The notes under the pieces were generated by a model, which made no database searches, was not told the origin of the DNA, and worked only from the letters and a program-made list of their open reading frames with translations. Shown here one piece after another: positions 20,231 through 39,085 of a stretch of 64,000 nt of DNA. This stretch comes from Thamnaconus septentrionalis (taxonomy: Eukaryota; Chordata; Actinopteri; Tetraodontiformes; Monacanthidae), in the NCBI GenBank assembly GCA_009823395.1, contig CM020504.1, positions 25,003,040 to 25,067,039 on the forward strand. The letters are read 5' to 3'. Each line of letters begins with the position of its first letter. The first letter of the stretch is position 1. Made by a program: the position numbers and the translations under genes.

Positions 20231-22697
20231 TTTTATTAGGAATTAACAGCAGGACGCACAATGAGTGTGAGAGAGACTCACGTGCCGCTGAACACCAACC
20301 TGGTCAAAAGGTCAGCTGACACACAAAGCTGTTTTAACCCCACACACACACACACACACACACAGGTGTTGTGCGGTTCTGAGGCCATCAGGAGCTCAAC
20401 CTCTCTTTGAACCCTAGGTTACCTAACTGAGGGGACCTCTTCCACCTCAGCCTGCTCTGCCCGAGCGTGACGTCACGGTCATTGATTTAACCATCCACGC
20501 ATTTCCACCACCGCTCATCTGCAAAGTGAGACCAATGGAAGACACTGAAGAAATGATCAAACTTCACAGATTATTTTTTTTTAATATATATATTTTCCCA
20601 GATTGAGCCCAGAGTAGGGATGTCTACCTCTGCTGCACAGGAGGGGACAAAAGTGTCAAAAGGTCATTCTTTATTAAAAGTTCTATGTAGCTTAAGCATG
20701 CAGAGAAAACAGCTTCAAAATGGCTCAAACGCAACAGCACCCCCCCTAGGAATTCCAATTTCCAACATGCACATTGGTTCAAATGTTGCCAGGGGGTTTG
20801 GTTGCTGGACTCTCAGCTTATTTTTTTTATGACATAGTCAAGATGACTGCAGGAAACTTGTAATAATGCTACTGTAAACTTTGAAAAGAAGCCAGAAGAA
20901 CTCACACTGAGTGAGGTGCTTCTGCTCTCACCAAGCAGCCAGCCTCACTTCTCAAATGTCCGGGTTGATACATGATATAGCGCCGTTTTAATCTCAGAGG
21001 CCCGTTGACAGGCTTGTCGAGTCACATGGGATTTTCTTTTTTGCTCTCCACAAAGGCAAAACTACGGAAGCGCATTGCTGCCACCCGAGGGGAAAAAAAA
21101 AAAAAAGAAAATCATCATGTTTTCACGAGATAATTATCACGAAATTACGTGAAACTTATCGTGATAATGTTATAACGTGATCAATTTCACGTTATTTTGT
21201 GAAAGTTTCACGTTATAACGTGAAAATGATGACGTTATTTCGTCGTCATTTTCACGTAAATGTGCTTGCATCAACTCGAGTTGATTGAAAGGTTCACGTT
21301 ATAACAAGAAAATGATGACGAAATAACGTGAGTTTCACATTTTTATGTGAAAATCACGTTATAATGTGAAACTTTCACAAAACATGAAAATTCTCACAAA
21401 ATAACCTGATACTTTCACATTTTTACGTGAAAAACTTCACATTATAACGTGACACTTTGACAAAATAGCGTGAAAATGATCAAAAATTAACGTGAAAATG
21501 ATCACGTAAAAATGTGATAGCTTCACATTGTAACATCATACTGTGCCCTGTTTTTTTTTTTCTTCTTTTTTTTCCCCCAGGGTGGCAGCAATGCACTTCT
21601 GTACAAAACCACATTGTCAGTCTTTAGTCCAATGCAATTGAAAGTCGATCCCCTCACCTGCAGCACGTGGGGAACAGTTGGGAGGTTTGTGTTTAAGCCG
21701 ATTCTTTCACTTGTTTGCAGGGTTATAAGGACCAAAAAAGAAGTACAAAACTAAAATGTTGACATTAGCTCCTGCGCACCCAAACTGACCAGGGTGCTCA
21801 CACACGCAACAGTTTATTTACTTTCCCCGCAGCCACACAGCAACACCTGGTAATAATGCTGTAATAAATATATATATCAACACCAGCATGAGAGCACGCG
21901 TACCTAAACATGGCAATGATGAGCTGAAGATGTGAACTCTTTCTTCACTATCATGGCATACAGCAAGGCTTTTTTCTCCAGATATAAAGTGTCGACAAAT
22001 AAATCTACTGATCTGAGCTAGAGTACGGCAAAGGTCAAGGTTCACAGTTCAGAGCTCATCAGTTTCCACACCGTAATGAACGTCACTTGGAGCTCGATGA
22101 CAGAAGAGCCACACTCCAGAGACGTGTTGTTGTTCAAAGGCGCTCCTATTCGACATCGTCCGACTCCAGCGTGGAAGCTGGAAGCTGATTGGGCGACGGA
22201 GGCCCGCGGTTTCCATCCGGTCTCTTACATTGACAGATGGTCGTCTGGTGGCTCAGTGACGTTGGTTCAACAAACACCATCGGGTGACTATTTTTTTTTT
22301 TTATTGTGTGTGTTCCTCCAGATAGAACGTGTGATGACGATGGGACTTATAAAAAAAAAACAAAAGTCGTTTGTGTCACCAAACGTTGATTTCATTATTG
22401 TGCTTATTGGTTGAGATTTTCACTCATCTGTTGTCCTCACATCAGCGAAGGGAAAGGTGTGTCTTTGTCAATATGCATTATGGATTGTTTTAATTTTTTT
22501 CCTTAGCTGCATGTACGTGTACACCAGTGCGTTTTCAGAGATACTGCGCCAGCCATTGTAGTTAGTTCCCATTGGCAGCCGTGTCTGTTAGTTAGTGGCC
22601 CCCAATCCATCGGATCAGCGAAGGGCCGATGTCCCTCCACGGCGACGGTTCAGCAGAACCGCCTGGACAAACTAACCAATGGCTCGGTGTGCATCTC
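20231..22697. other. bpnt2 3' UTR or downstream region
   Basis: No coding exon is seen. It holds an AC tract at 20340-20364, the second foldback element (21062-21603) and unremarkable unique sequence. If bpnt2 uses the AATAAA near 20231 on the minus strand, its 3' UTR would be about 2.4 kb and contain the foldback element. Confidence 0.4.
21062..21603. mobile_element. Foldback MITE-like element, copy 2, with 5-bp target duplication
   Basis: Terminal inverted repeats of about 39 bp: CTACGGAAGCGCATTGCTGC at the left and the complement of TACAGAAGTGCATTGCTGCC at the right. They are flanked by the direct repeat CAAAA at 21057-21061 and 21604-21608. The interior is about 450 bp of alternating inverted words such as TTTCACGTTATAACGTGAAA and TGATGACGTTATTTCGTCGT, with a central palindrome TCAACTCGAGTTGA near 21270. 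No ORF. Related to the copy at 5191-5660. Confidence 0.8.
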
Positions 22698-23512
22698 TCA
22701 GTGCTCATCGGGGTCCAACTTGGGCAGGTTCTGCAGTAGCGCGTTGTGGTCCACGTTCACACTGGCCATCAGTCCTGCTTTGTTCAGTGGCTCTCCACTG
22801 TAGTCAATGTCCTCGCCTTTCAGGGTGGTCATTTTCCCCCCTACAAGTACGGAGGTTAAAAGTCATTGGTAGAACACAGTGGCATCAACAAGTATCTGAC
22901 ATGAGAATGACCAGGCTGACACACAAACCGGTAGGATAATTAGCATACGGTATCAATAACCTAACAAATCATTTAGACTTCCAGGATATCCTCACTTGTC
23001 TTGTAAGTCTCATTTGAGCCTCATTTAAATTATTGTTATTTCAACTGATTTATTTGATTGATTGTTGATATTTTGTAGTGTTATACATATCCCAGCTATA
23101 TCGAGAAATTACGGCTCTTATAAAAGAAAGTTGTTGGAGTCATCATGGAGTCATTTTAACGCTCCCTCTGATCCTCATTTATATGGTTATAAACTTCTGA
23201 AGCTTACAGAGTGTAACATTTTTCATAATGCTTGTGTAATGTATAATACAGTATTCAGACTCAATGACAGACTCAGTTGTCTCACCCCGATGCCTTTCTG
23301 CAAATCGGAACTGAAGTCCAATACAATTCACATTGAAGCAGAATCAATGGACGTGACATTGGGACTGTGTGTTGGCTTTCCCCTCATGGCGTCAGACAGA
23401 TAAGATCTCACTCATTAACAGGTTGCACTTTGATTGGTGCTTGATGTGCAGACCGTCAGTGCTATTGATGAAGGAGGAGCCCATATCTTCAGTTAAAGCT
23501 ATTTCTTATGGG

Positions 23513-23554
<42 letters not shown>

Positions 23555-26500
23555 ATAACCTTCTGTTCTAGTGTGCTCCCCCTGCAGGTACACAGGGTCC
23601 ATGACTACATAAGCCATGCTGAGGCCCAGCAGTGGTGGTTTTTAGACCTTTGCTTGCTCAGGGTTTTTGTTTGTCATACTTGCTCACCAATGTGCTACAT
23701 TATTTGTGTGCTATATCATCTTTGTATGGAAAATGAATCAAGATCATTTTTAAATTTCAAATCAACAACCTTTTCCTGGACACACTTTTCTTTCAAGTGT
23801 CTCATACAGCCTACACAGCCAAACCCAGAGTGATGAAGACAGAAGGAAATGTTGCAGTCGCTACAATGATGCAAAACCAAAGGTCTAGTTAAACCCAGCT
23901 GGGCGGCCTCAACGGTGTTGAAAAACAACAGCAGTGATTTTACCCAGGGAGGTCAGCAGAGCATCACCGGCACAGATGTCCCATTTCTTAATGTAGGTGA
24001 TGTGGATGTAGAGGTCCGCTTGGTCCATGGCGTCCGCCTCATTAGTCTGGACCTCCAAAAGGGACAGGACCTTGTATCCTGGAAGAGGAAAAGAAATGTG
24101 TCCGGCTCATCCCGTATTGTCCAAGCAAAAGGCAGTGGGTCGTGACTGCACGGAGCTGAAGCGCTGCGTCTTGGTTTGAATTTCTGATAGCAGAACCGTC
24201 TTTAGTGGAATACACGGCCTCAAATATTGCCAAATTTGCCAACATGCTCGATATGTCAACAAAGACCTGGGTCCCCTCTGAGGCTCATTCAAAGCCTGAC
24301 CATTTTGGAGAAAGAAAATACATTGACAATTAGGGGGGGGGGGGTTGTCACCTCACCTGCTCCACCTGCTGGTATGATAGTCGTGCTGTTTCCAAAAGCA
24401 TGTCGAACGAATTTGGCCACATCTCCCGAGTGGGAGCGAGACACAGTCACCTTCGGAGGACTGACGCTGTAGGACGGGCGGTGCCTCATATTTGATCCCT
24501 GACCGACGAAGCCCCAGGCTGGGAGGGTGTGTGTGGAAAGAAGTGGGAGAGGCATCATTACGGTTTAAAGAACTACAAGCGGACTGTCGTCATGCACTCC
24601 AATAAAAAGCTAAATCATTTTTAACACACTGGTAACGCTGCAAAGCTGCAGACACTCACCTGTCAAGCCACTGAAGGGCTGGTGTATGACTCCAATGACT
24701 GGTTTACCATCTACTGCCACACAGACCATCGTCGTCACGTACTTCAGCAGTTTTTCTAAGACATGGAAGAGATGATAGATATAATGTGAACTCAACATTT
24801 TCTTATTCAACTTGTTTAGTTTTTAGCTCCAACGTGTGTAAAGAAGTACATTGACTTTTCAATTTCAAAGATATGGACATGTTTAAAAATGATGACTTTT
24901 TTTTTTTTTCTTTTAAACAAGATAAATAAATAAATAAATGTAGTAAATTTGTGTGTAGAACAAACTTATATGTTCCAGGCCTGTCAGTCATCACATGAAC
25001 ATCGACTGACACTGTGCACACACGAGACAACTGATGACGAAGAAGACTGGAGTGTATTCAGCTACACTGACGTTGCAAAGTTGTGCTTCTTACAATGACA
25101 GTGCATGGACCTAATTGGGCGTGTTGCATTACTGTTTGCCCAAATGCCCTTCCCTTCAATCTACACGCCCGGGGCACAGTTCCTCTCAGCGTCCTAAAGG
25201 TTAGTAAGAAGACTGTGAAGGAGCAAAAGAAGATTTCTTGAGAACACTTGGTACAAGTACACACTTTTAGCAGCTATTAAGGTTTTGGTTTCTTGATTTA
25301 TAAGTACAGGTATTAACACAGGCATTAATACTACTAATATTACGACTTAATACTACTATAAATGATGGATTGAGGATGTAAATAGCCTATTTTACCCATA
25401 ATCCATTATTTCTAAGGTATGCATATACAATAAACACACAAGTAATGTGCAATGTAGAAACAATGATTTATAAATGATAAATAACATATTTGCAAATACT
25501 TTGTTGATGCAAACAGTGTGCGGTTATCAAAGTGTTCCCCATATTTGTAACACTCCCGTGTTGCCATCAACACGTCCGCGTACAAATTAATTTTACAACG
25601 TGCTCGACGAGGTGGGTGTGTCCTACACGCCATTCATCAACACAATTGGTCACGTGCTGGATTCCCAAACCCTGGATTCCCAGCAAACCACTGTGAATCC
25701 AGGGTTTCCTTGGGCCAATGCTGGAAGATGACATGCACACCTGTGTATTCCTTAGTGGCATCAAGTGGGTCGATCCACACAGTGACGCTATCGACCGGAA
25801 CAAGCTTGCTCCCTTCCACCTTATTCAGTATGTCGGCGGGAATGTTCTGGCTCCAAGTGATCTTGTCCTCCTCCTTGTCATGTTCCTCACTGTTTACCTG
25901 TCAACACACACATGACACAGTGACCCACAGGTGCAGCTCATTGGGTTATGCCAAGCAACACATTTCAGTGTTTGGTTTTTCCGGTTTGACTTGTAATGGG
26001 GAGCAGGAGGCGACGCCCAACCGGAAACTGCCGACAGAACTCACGGTGACTTGGGGGAAAGTGTTCTTGATGAGGTTGAACATCTTTCTGTGAGACTTGA
26101 GGTCACCCATGGTGAGAGGCTCGTTGGCTCCCTCCTTGGTCTTGCTCTTTATCGTCTCCTGCAAGCCGTTTTCTTCTCGCACCGTCTTCACCTGGAGGTG
26201 AAGGAAGCAACTCACAGTTTATTGTTCATAGTGAAGAAGTAGAGATGGATTTCTCATCCAAAATTATAAACTGGATACCAGTTCACGCAGCTGGAAGTGT
26301 TGTTTGTTTTTTTTTTACCTCTTTCCCACCGAGCACCGCTGCCTCCACAGCGACGGCCAGCAGCTCTCTCAGATCCACAGACCTCCTCTGTCTGCACAAC
26401 AAAACAAGACTGTGTCAGTCACGAATCTGCAAACCCATAGCCGACCCCTTTTCTGCTACCCTTTTTCAGGAGACGCTACCAGTGGATCTACTTGAAAGAG

Positions 26501-27566
26501 TCAACGTTCATTCATCTTCAACACCTGCTTTCTCATGCATTCAGGGACACGGACGTGTTGCTGGAGCCGAACCCCTGCTGTCTTAGGGGTAAAGGCAGGG
26601 TAGCCCACACTCAGTGCTTACATAAGATCTTAAAATCAAGAACAGTGTTGGTTGACTCATGTGAAAAGATATGGACCAGACTCAAAGCCAAGCTCAGGAG
26701 GACTTGTTGGAGCTGGGAGTGCAAAAAAGTAAAAAGACTGGATTCTCATTGCCAATGGGAATTATTAGGGAATCAAACATTGGATACGTGGTATGTATGT
26801 ATGTATGTATGTATACTACCAGTCAAAAGGTTGGACACATAGTTCTAATTTAATGTGTTTTTTCTTTCATTTTCATGACTATTTACATTGTAGATTGTCA
26901 ATCAAGGCATCAAAACTATGAATGAACACATATGGAATATGTATTCAACAAAAAAAAGTGTGAAATAAGATGATCTTCATGAGTATGTATCTACAGCGTG
27001 TATCTACAGTGTAGAACAGCAATGGGCAAACTACGGCCCTGGGGCCATATGCAGTGAACTTTTCTTTTAAGAGCCATTTCAATAAAGAGCTAAATAACAT
27101 GGGACTTCAAATACACGTATTTTGTTGCGACTCCTTTGTTCGTTTTCAAATGAGATGAAAAGCACATGTTTCCTATATATCCCAAGGGATATTTTTCTCC
27201 TTTCTCCTGTGAGGTGGGTCACCAAAACATTCCATCCATCTGCTGCTGCTGCTGCTCCGGCCCCCTCTGCCACACTTTTAGAACCCACTGAGGCCCACCA
27301 GTCAGAAAGTTTGCCCAGCCTGGTGTAGAAAGTAGTTCAGATAAAGAAGACGCAGGTGTGTCCAAACTTTTACACTGGTTTGTATGTATGTATGTATGTA
27401 TGTATGTATGTATGTATGTATGTATACGCGACTTGCAGCAGTCTTACCTGAAGGCAGCCAGGCGGTTGGAGATAACTCCCGAGTACAGGTGGTAGATAAC
27501 GCCGACTCCAAGGAGGCAGAACACGGCCACACCGAGCGGAGACAGCCGAATCCCCATCGGAGCCAT
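22698..27566 (-). CDS. bpnt2: Golgi-resident 3',5'-bisphosphate (PAP) phosphatase, eight exons
   Basis: Also called IMPAD1 or gPAPP. It hydrolyses phosphoadenosine phosphate, the by-product of sulfotransferases, to AMP in the Golgi lumen. Exons on the minus strand from 5': 27566-27448, 26391-26319, 26191-26045, 25897-25741, 24755-24660, 24518-24357, 24078-23944, 22840-22698. Borders and phases all agree, giving 343 residues (human 359). The N-terminus [19 protein letters not shown] is a type II membrane anchor almost identical to the mammalian one. Metal-binding motifs of the inositol-phosphatase superfamily: NSEEH at about 115-119, WIDPLDAT at about 154-161, and WDICAGDA at about 284-291. 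SRSHSG and [10 protein letters not shown] also match the family. Intron 1 contains nested transposons ending 68 bp from the exon 1 donor. Confidence 0.95.
23062..23403 (+). mobile_element. Possible LINE C-terminal fragment in bpnt2 intron 7
   Basis: The plus-strand frame encodes [20 protein letters not shown] then [11 protein letters not shown]. The pattern of a short helix followed by 'A..MY..' is typical of the C-terminal region after the RT domain in fish non-LTR elements. There is no RT motif and no further support. Confidence 0.25.
23515..23550. repeat. (GT)n microsatellite
   Basis: About 36 bp of GT dinucleotides in bpnt2 intron 7. Confidence 0.95.
26790..26815. repeat. (GTAT)n tract at left flank of the Tc1 relic
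   Basis: Tetranucleotide repeats directly border the Tc1-like left end. The same GTAT repeat resumes at about 27379-27426 beyond the right end, as if one tract had been split by the insertion. Confidence 0.9.
26812..27378. mobile_element. Tc1/mariner-like relic, internally deleted
   Basis: The left end CTACCAGTCAAAAGGTTGGA and the right end, whose complement is ACCAGTGTAAAAGTTTGGAC followed by ACACC, are the inverted terminal repeats of a common fish Tc1-like element (TACCAGTCAAAAGTTTGGACACACC type). Next to the left end, GACTATTTACATTGTAGATT and AGGCATCAAAACTATGAATG match the usual subterminal sequence of that family. The transposase is missing; a hAT-type MITE fills the middle. Confidence 0.8.
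27017..27322. mobile_element. hAT-type MITE, copy 1, with perfect 8-bp target duplication
   Basis: A 306-bp non-coding element with ends CAGCAATGGGCAAACT and AAGTTTGCCCAGCCTG (complement CAGGCTGGGCAAACTT), flanked by GTGTAGAA at 27009-27016 and 27323-27330. The 8-bp duplication and CAG...GGGCAAACT ends are hAT hallmarks. The complement of its interior (TGGATGGAATGTTTTGGTGA, ACCTCACAGGAG, AGCTCTTTATTGAAATGGCT) matches the copies at 36646 and 46020. Confidence 0.88.
27379..27426. repeat. (GTAT)n tract at right flank of the Tc1 relic
   Basis: About 12 units of GTAT, ending 22 bp before the bpnt2 exon 1 splice donor at 27447. Confidence 0.9.
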
Positions 27567-29278
27567 TATTTCAGACAAAAATTTACTCTCCGCGGCGAAA
27601 AGGAGGACAGCGCGGTTGCTCACGACGTGGAGACGCGGAGGGAGAAAAAGGAGCTGGCCGAAGTGACGTGGCTCCAACTACGACTGCAGCCTCAGCACAC
27701 CCACATGCCGCTTATTCACACTTTTGCCTTCGTGTGTCGGCTAATTGTGTCACCGGTTGACGAGCAAATAGCCGCAGGTAGACCGTAAACTGACGCGACA
27801 GGCTAATTCCAGCAGTTCGCGAGACGTTAAACACCCGGCCGAGAACACAATTTCACCGAACGAGCGACTAGCTGGGTTGTCAGCAACGACATTTCGCCAG
27901 TCTTGCACACGGACCACGGACCCTGATTCCGCCGTCAGTCGTTGGTGTTGGAGTTCAAGCAGAACAATCAATTCTCTGTTCCATTTTTTTTTTTTTTTTC
28001 CTAGCCAACGATACGCATACATATAGCAGTAGAGCATACGGACCACTTTGACTTCTTCCGGGTCGGCAGTGGTGACGTCACCAGTGTTGGGGAACAGAGG
28101 GAGGTGGTTTTGTGGCGATAGCTAGCTAGCTAAATAAATAATGGTATAAAACACTTCATTTTGTTTGTGGGCATGCTAAATAATAACAGATATTATAAGG
28201 ATACATATTAAAACATCAAATATGGTGTAGATCTACACAAAGGTCAGGTTAAGTTGTGATATTTTGCGGCTTTTATTTAGTCACGTGGTTATTACCCATT
28301 CATTTAAGAGTTTTGAGGGAATTTTTGACATTCAAGTTTTATCAGCTGGCAGGAGATATTTAAATTATATTAAATAGACTCATTTGTATTCTCTGACAAA
28401 TTCTCTCATTTTCAGTTGAATAGTATATCTGCCTAACTATTTTATTTATTTATTTTTATTGTATTTGGGTTTTTTTATCTGGGTTTTTTTCCCCCAGCGA
28501 AGAAAGGCCAAAAATGAGTCAGGCAGTCATGTTATTAGACTGATCTTGTATCAGGCCTAAGAATGAACAGATCTAAATGTGAATCACTGCCATATGTACT
28601 GTAGTACATTTACAGTGCAGGTAAATGTACAATGTAATGTGCACATTTGCTTTCAAAACAGTGGCATGTTAAAATGGGTTTCTCTTGCATTTATTCTCAA
28701 TATTGTCAAATGCAGTCTGGCATATAAACAAGTTGTAGTCTTAAAGCAACATTATTAGCAAGACAACTTACTGACTTTGTTCATGGATGAAAAACAATGT
28801 CTCATGAAAGAAGAATTATAACGTATTGGTCCTTTCCAAATACAATATCTCCAACTGTTAAATGTTGCTTTTGTGCATAGAAACAGGCTGAGCAATCATG
28901 CTCCATCCTAAGCTCTGTTGTTGTGTCCTTGGGCAAGACACTTGACCCACATTGCCTCTTATGAATGTGATCAGAGGAGTCGTTTGGTGAAGACCTGCAG
29001 TCATGATTCCCTCAGTTTGTCCCCAGGGCAGCTGTGGCTACACACCAGCAGTGTGAGCGCTTTGGGTGCATTATAAATATAAATACAATATAAATCCATT
29101 ATTATTTAATGTATTGTTATTTCTGATACAGTTTGGATTTCTGTGATGTCTGATCATCTCTTTTCCTTGTCCTCAAGCCCTTCATTCTCTTGTGCATTTA
29201 AAAAATAAAACGCTATCTGCGCCATGATTCCCTCTTGAATTACTTTCTTCCACGCTTCCATTCTTGACCTCTTTCACC
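27567..29278. other. bpnt2 promoter side and dars2 3' side
   Basis: The sequence just above 27566 should hold the bpnt2 5' UTR and promoter; a TGACGTCA CRE-like word lies at about 28073-28080. The rest is AT-rich. The only recognisable element is the dispersed fish repeat at 28915-29095. Confidence 0.5.
28915..29095. repeat. Common teleost dispersed repeat (GGGCAAGACACTTGACCCAC...AGCGCTTTGGGTGC)
   Basis: TTGTGTCCTTGGGCAAGACA, CCCAGGGCAGCTGTGGCTAC and GTGTGAGCGCTTTGGGTGCA appear in the order seen in a very common fish SINE/LINE-tail repeat, ending in an AT-rich ATAAATCCATTATTATT tail. Recognised from memory. Confidence 0.65.
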
Positions 29279-37389
<8,111 letters not shown>

Positions 37390-39085
37390 TTTATTGTGAA
37401 CTCAGGCGGCGGACGGGCAGGGGCGGAAGTAGTTGAAGGTGTCACCTGGCTGGTCTGAGGCTGGAAGTCTCAGCATCTGAGATCCAGTAGGACGGCGACG
37501 GAGCCGAGGGGAATCACCGCTGCCGATTCCTGTTCCTTATTTCACACGTGTCGCTCCTTCCTTCGTTCCTCTGCTCGGTCTTACATACAAGTGATTGGCT
37601 CAAGGTTATCAATTCTACTTAGTAACTGCGGTAAATGCTACTCTGCGAGTTCAAACACATGCATTTTTCTTGCGCATGATTTGATGTCGGTTTAGCTCGC
37701 TACTGCTAGTGGCTACGTAACATCGAAGTCAACAGCTGCCACCACGGTCCGAGATTGCTGCCGAATTTTTCTCTATGCCGAGAACAGCTCGTTGCATCAC
37801 CGGGAACTGCGGTGCCAACTTTCAAAAATGACATTAAGGGGAAAACAATATATGAACGAATTGACCGTACCGACGTACGGAACGTCCACTTGTGTAAACA
37901 ACTGTTATGAGAGAAACAGACCTTACGAGAAACGCAACTATGACTTCGTGAAGTCACAAATGAAAACAGTTTAAATTACTATTTTGTGCCATTGTAAAAT
38001 ATGAATACATATAAAATGTTTGTGAGGAACCAAACAGTGGCTACTGTAGAGCGTGTCTGTTACAAGATATGTCCAAGTAGTGTTGCCGTAGCTCATGTGA
38101 CGTAACAGGATGTAAATAGACTTTTCAAAATAAACGAGTTAATTTTTTTTGTATTTTTCTATTACCACTTATACTGATCATTACCTCGTTTCATATATTT
38201 ATTTTTGTCTGAAAACATCATTGTACCATTACTTAGTTAAGATTTTTTTTTTAATTAATAAACGAACGAGATTGAATTGTGGAGATTGTGGATTAAAAAG
38301 GGAAGAACAGCTTTATTTTTATTTATTCATTTAGATCGATGATAAATGCATCTACATAGATATATGTATGTAGTTTAGAGTAACTGAAACTTGATTTAAT
38401 TGTCACAAAGTTTTAACTCCTGAAAACATTTTAAACTAATGTAGTTTGTTTATTTATTTATTTACTTGACAAATTACACGTATTATTAGTATTAATATTA
38501 ATCATACTTTTTGTATTTCTGATTATTTGGGCCTGATATGTACTACATGTGATTTAGTGAAAATAATTTTAATAACTTAAAACGGTCTTGTGAATTACGT
38601 GTGTAAAATAAAGACTTCTCATATCAATTATCATCATCATTGAGTTGGGGCTGGCCTCACACTTTGGAGCTTGAACTACAACACTTATTAGAGTTACACT
38701 TAAACATTGAATAGAACGTGTTCTCTCTTATTGGTCTAATTATGTCCAAACTCGAAATCCGTAGATTGCAAATGTGACGTAACCAGGAAATAAGCGAAGT
38801 TAGCCTCAAACTCCGAAGTAATGTGGACTGACAGCTCCAGCTTGTAACGGACCGTGACTATCCGACTATCTGACACATCCCCGAAACTTCAGCTCCTAAC
38901 GGACCATGACAGTTGTCCTTCCCCGGGGCAGCTAGAGGGGGCGCACCTGTATTTTTTTGCAAAGCTGTCTGGACTCAACTTAGTTGCACTTGGGGCTTCT
39001 TCGGTATTTCCACTCTGCAGACACTCGGGTGAGTGAAGTTTGAAATCGCCACCGTTAATTACATTTCTATCAGTGCACTGCAGAC
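37390..39085. other. Intergenic region between the divergent genes dars2 and cryz
   Basis: Promoter sequence for both genes is expected at the two edges. Between them I see AT-rich sequence without a gene. An 18-codon frame starting MPRTARCITGNCGANFQ near 37774 stops at once and is not supported. Confidence 0.5.

Noticed and set aside
37774..37979. MPRTARCITGNCGANFQ start, vaguely THAP-like
   Set aside because: Stops after 18 codons; no zinc-binding pattern follows in any frame.
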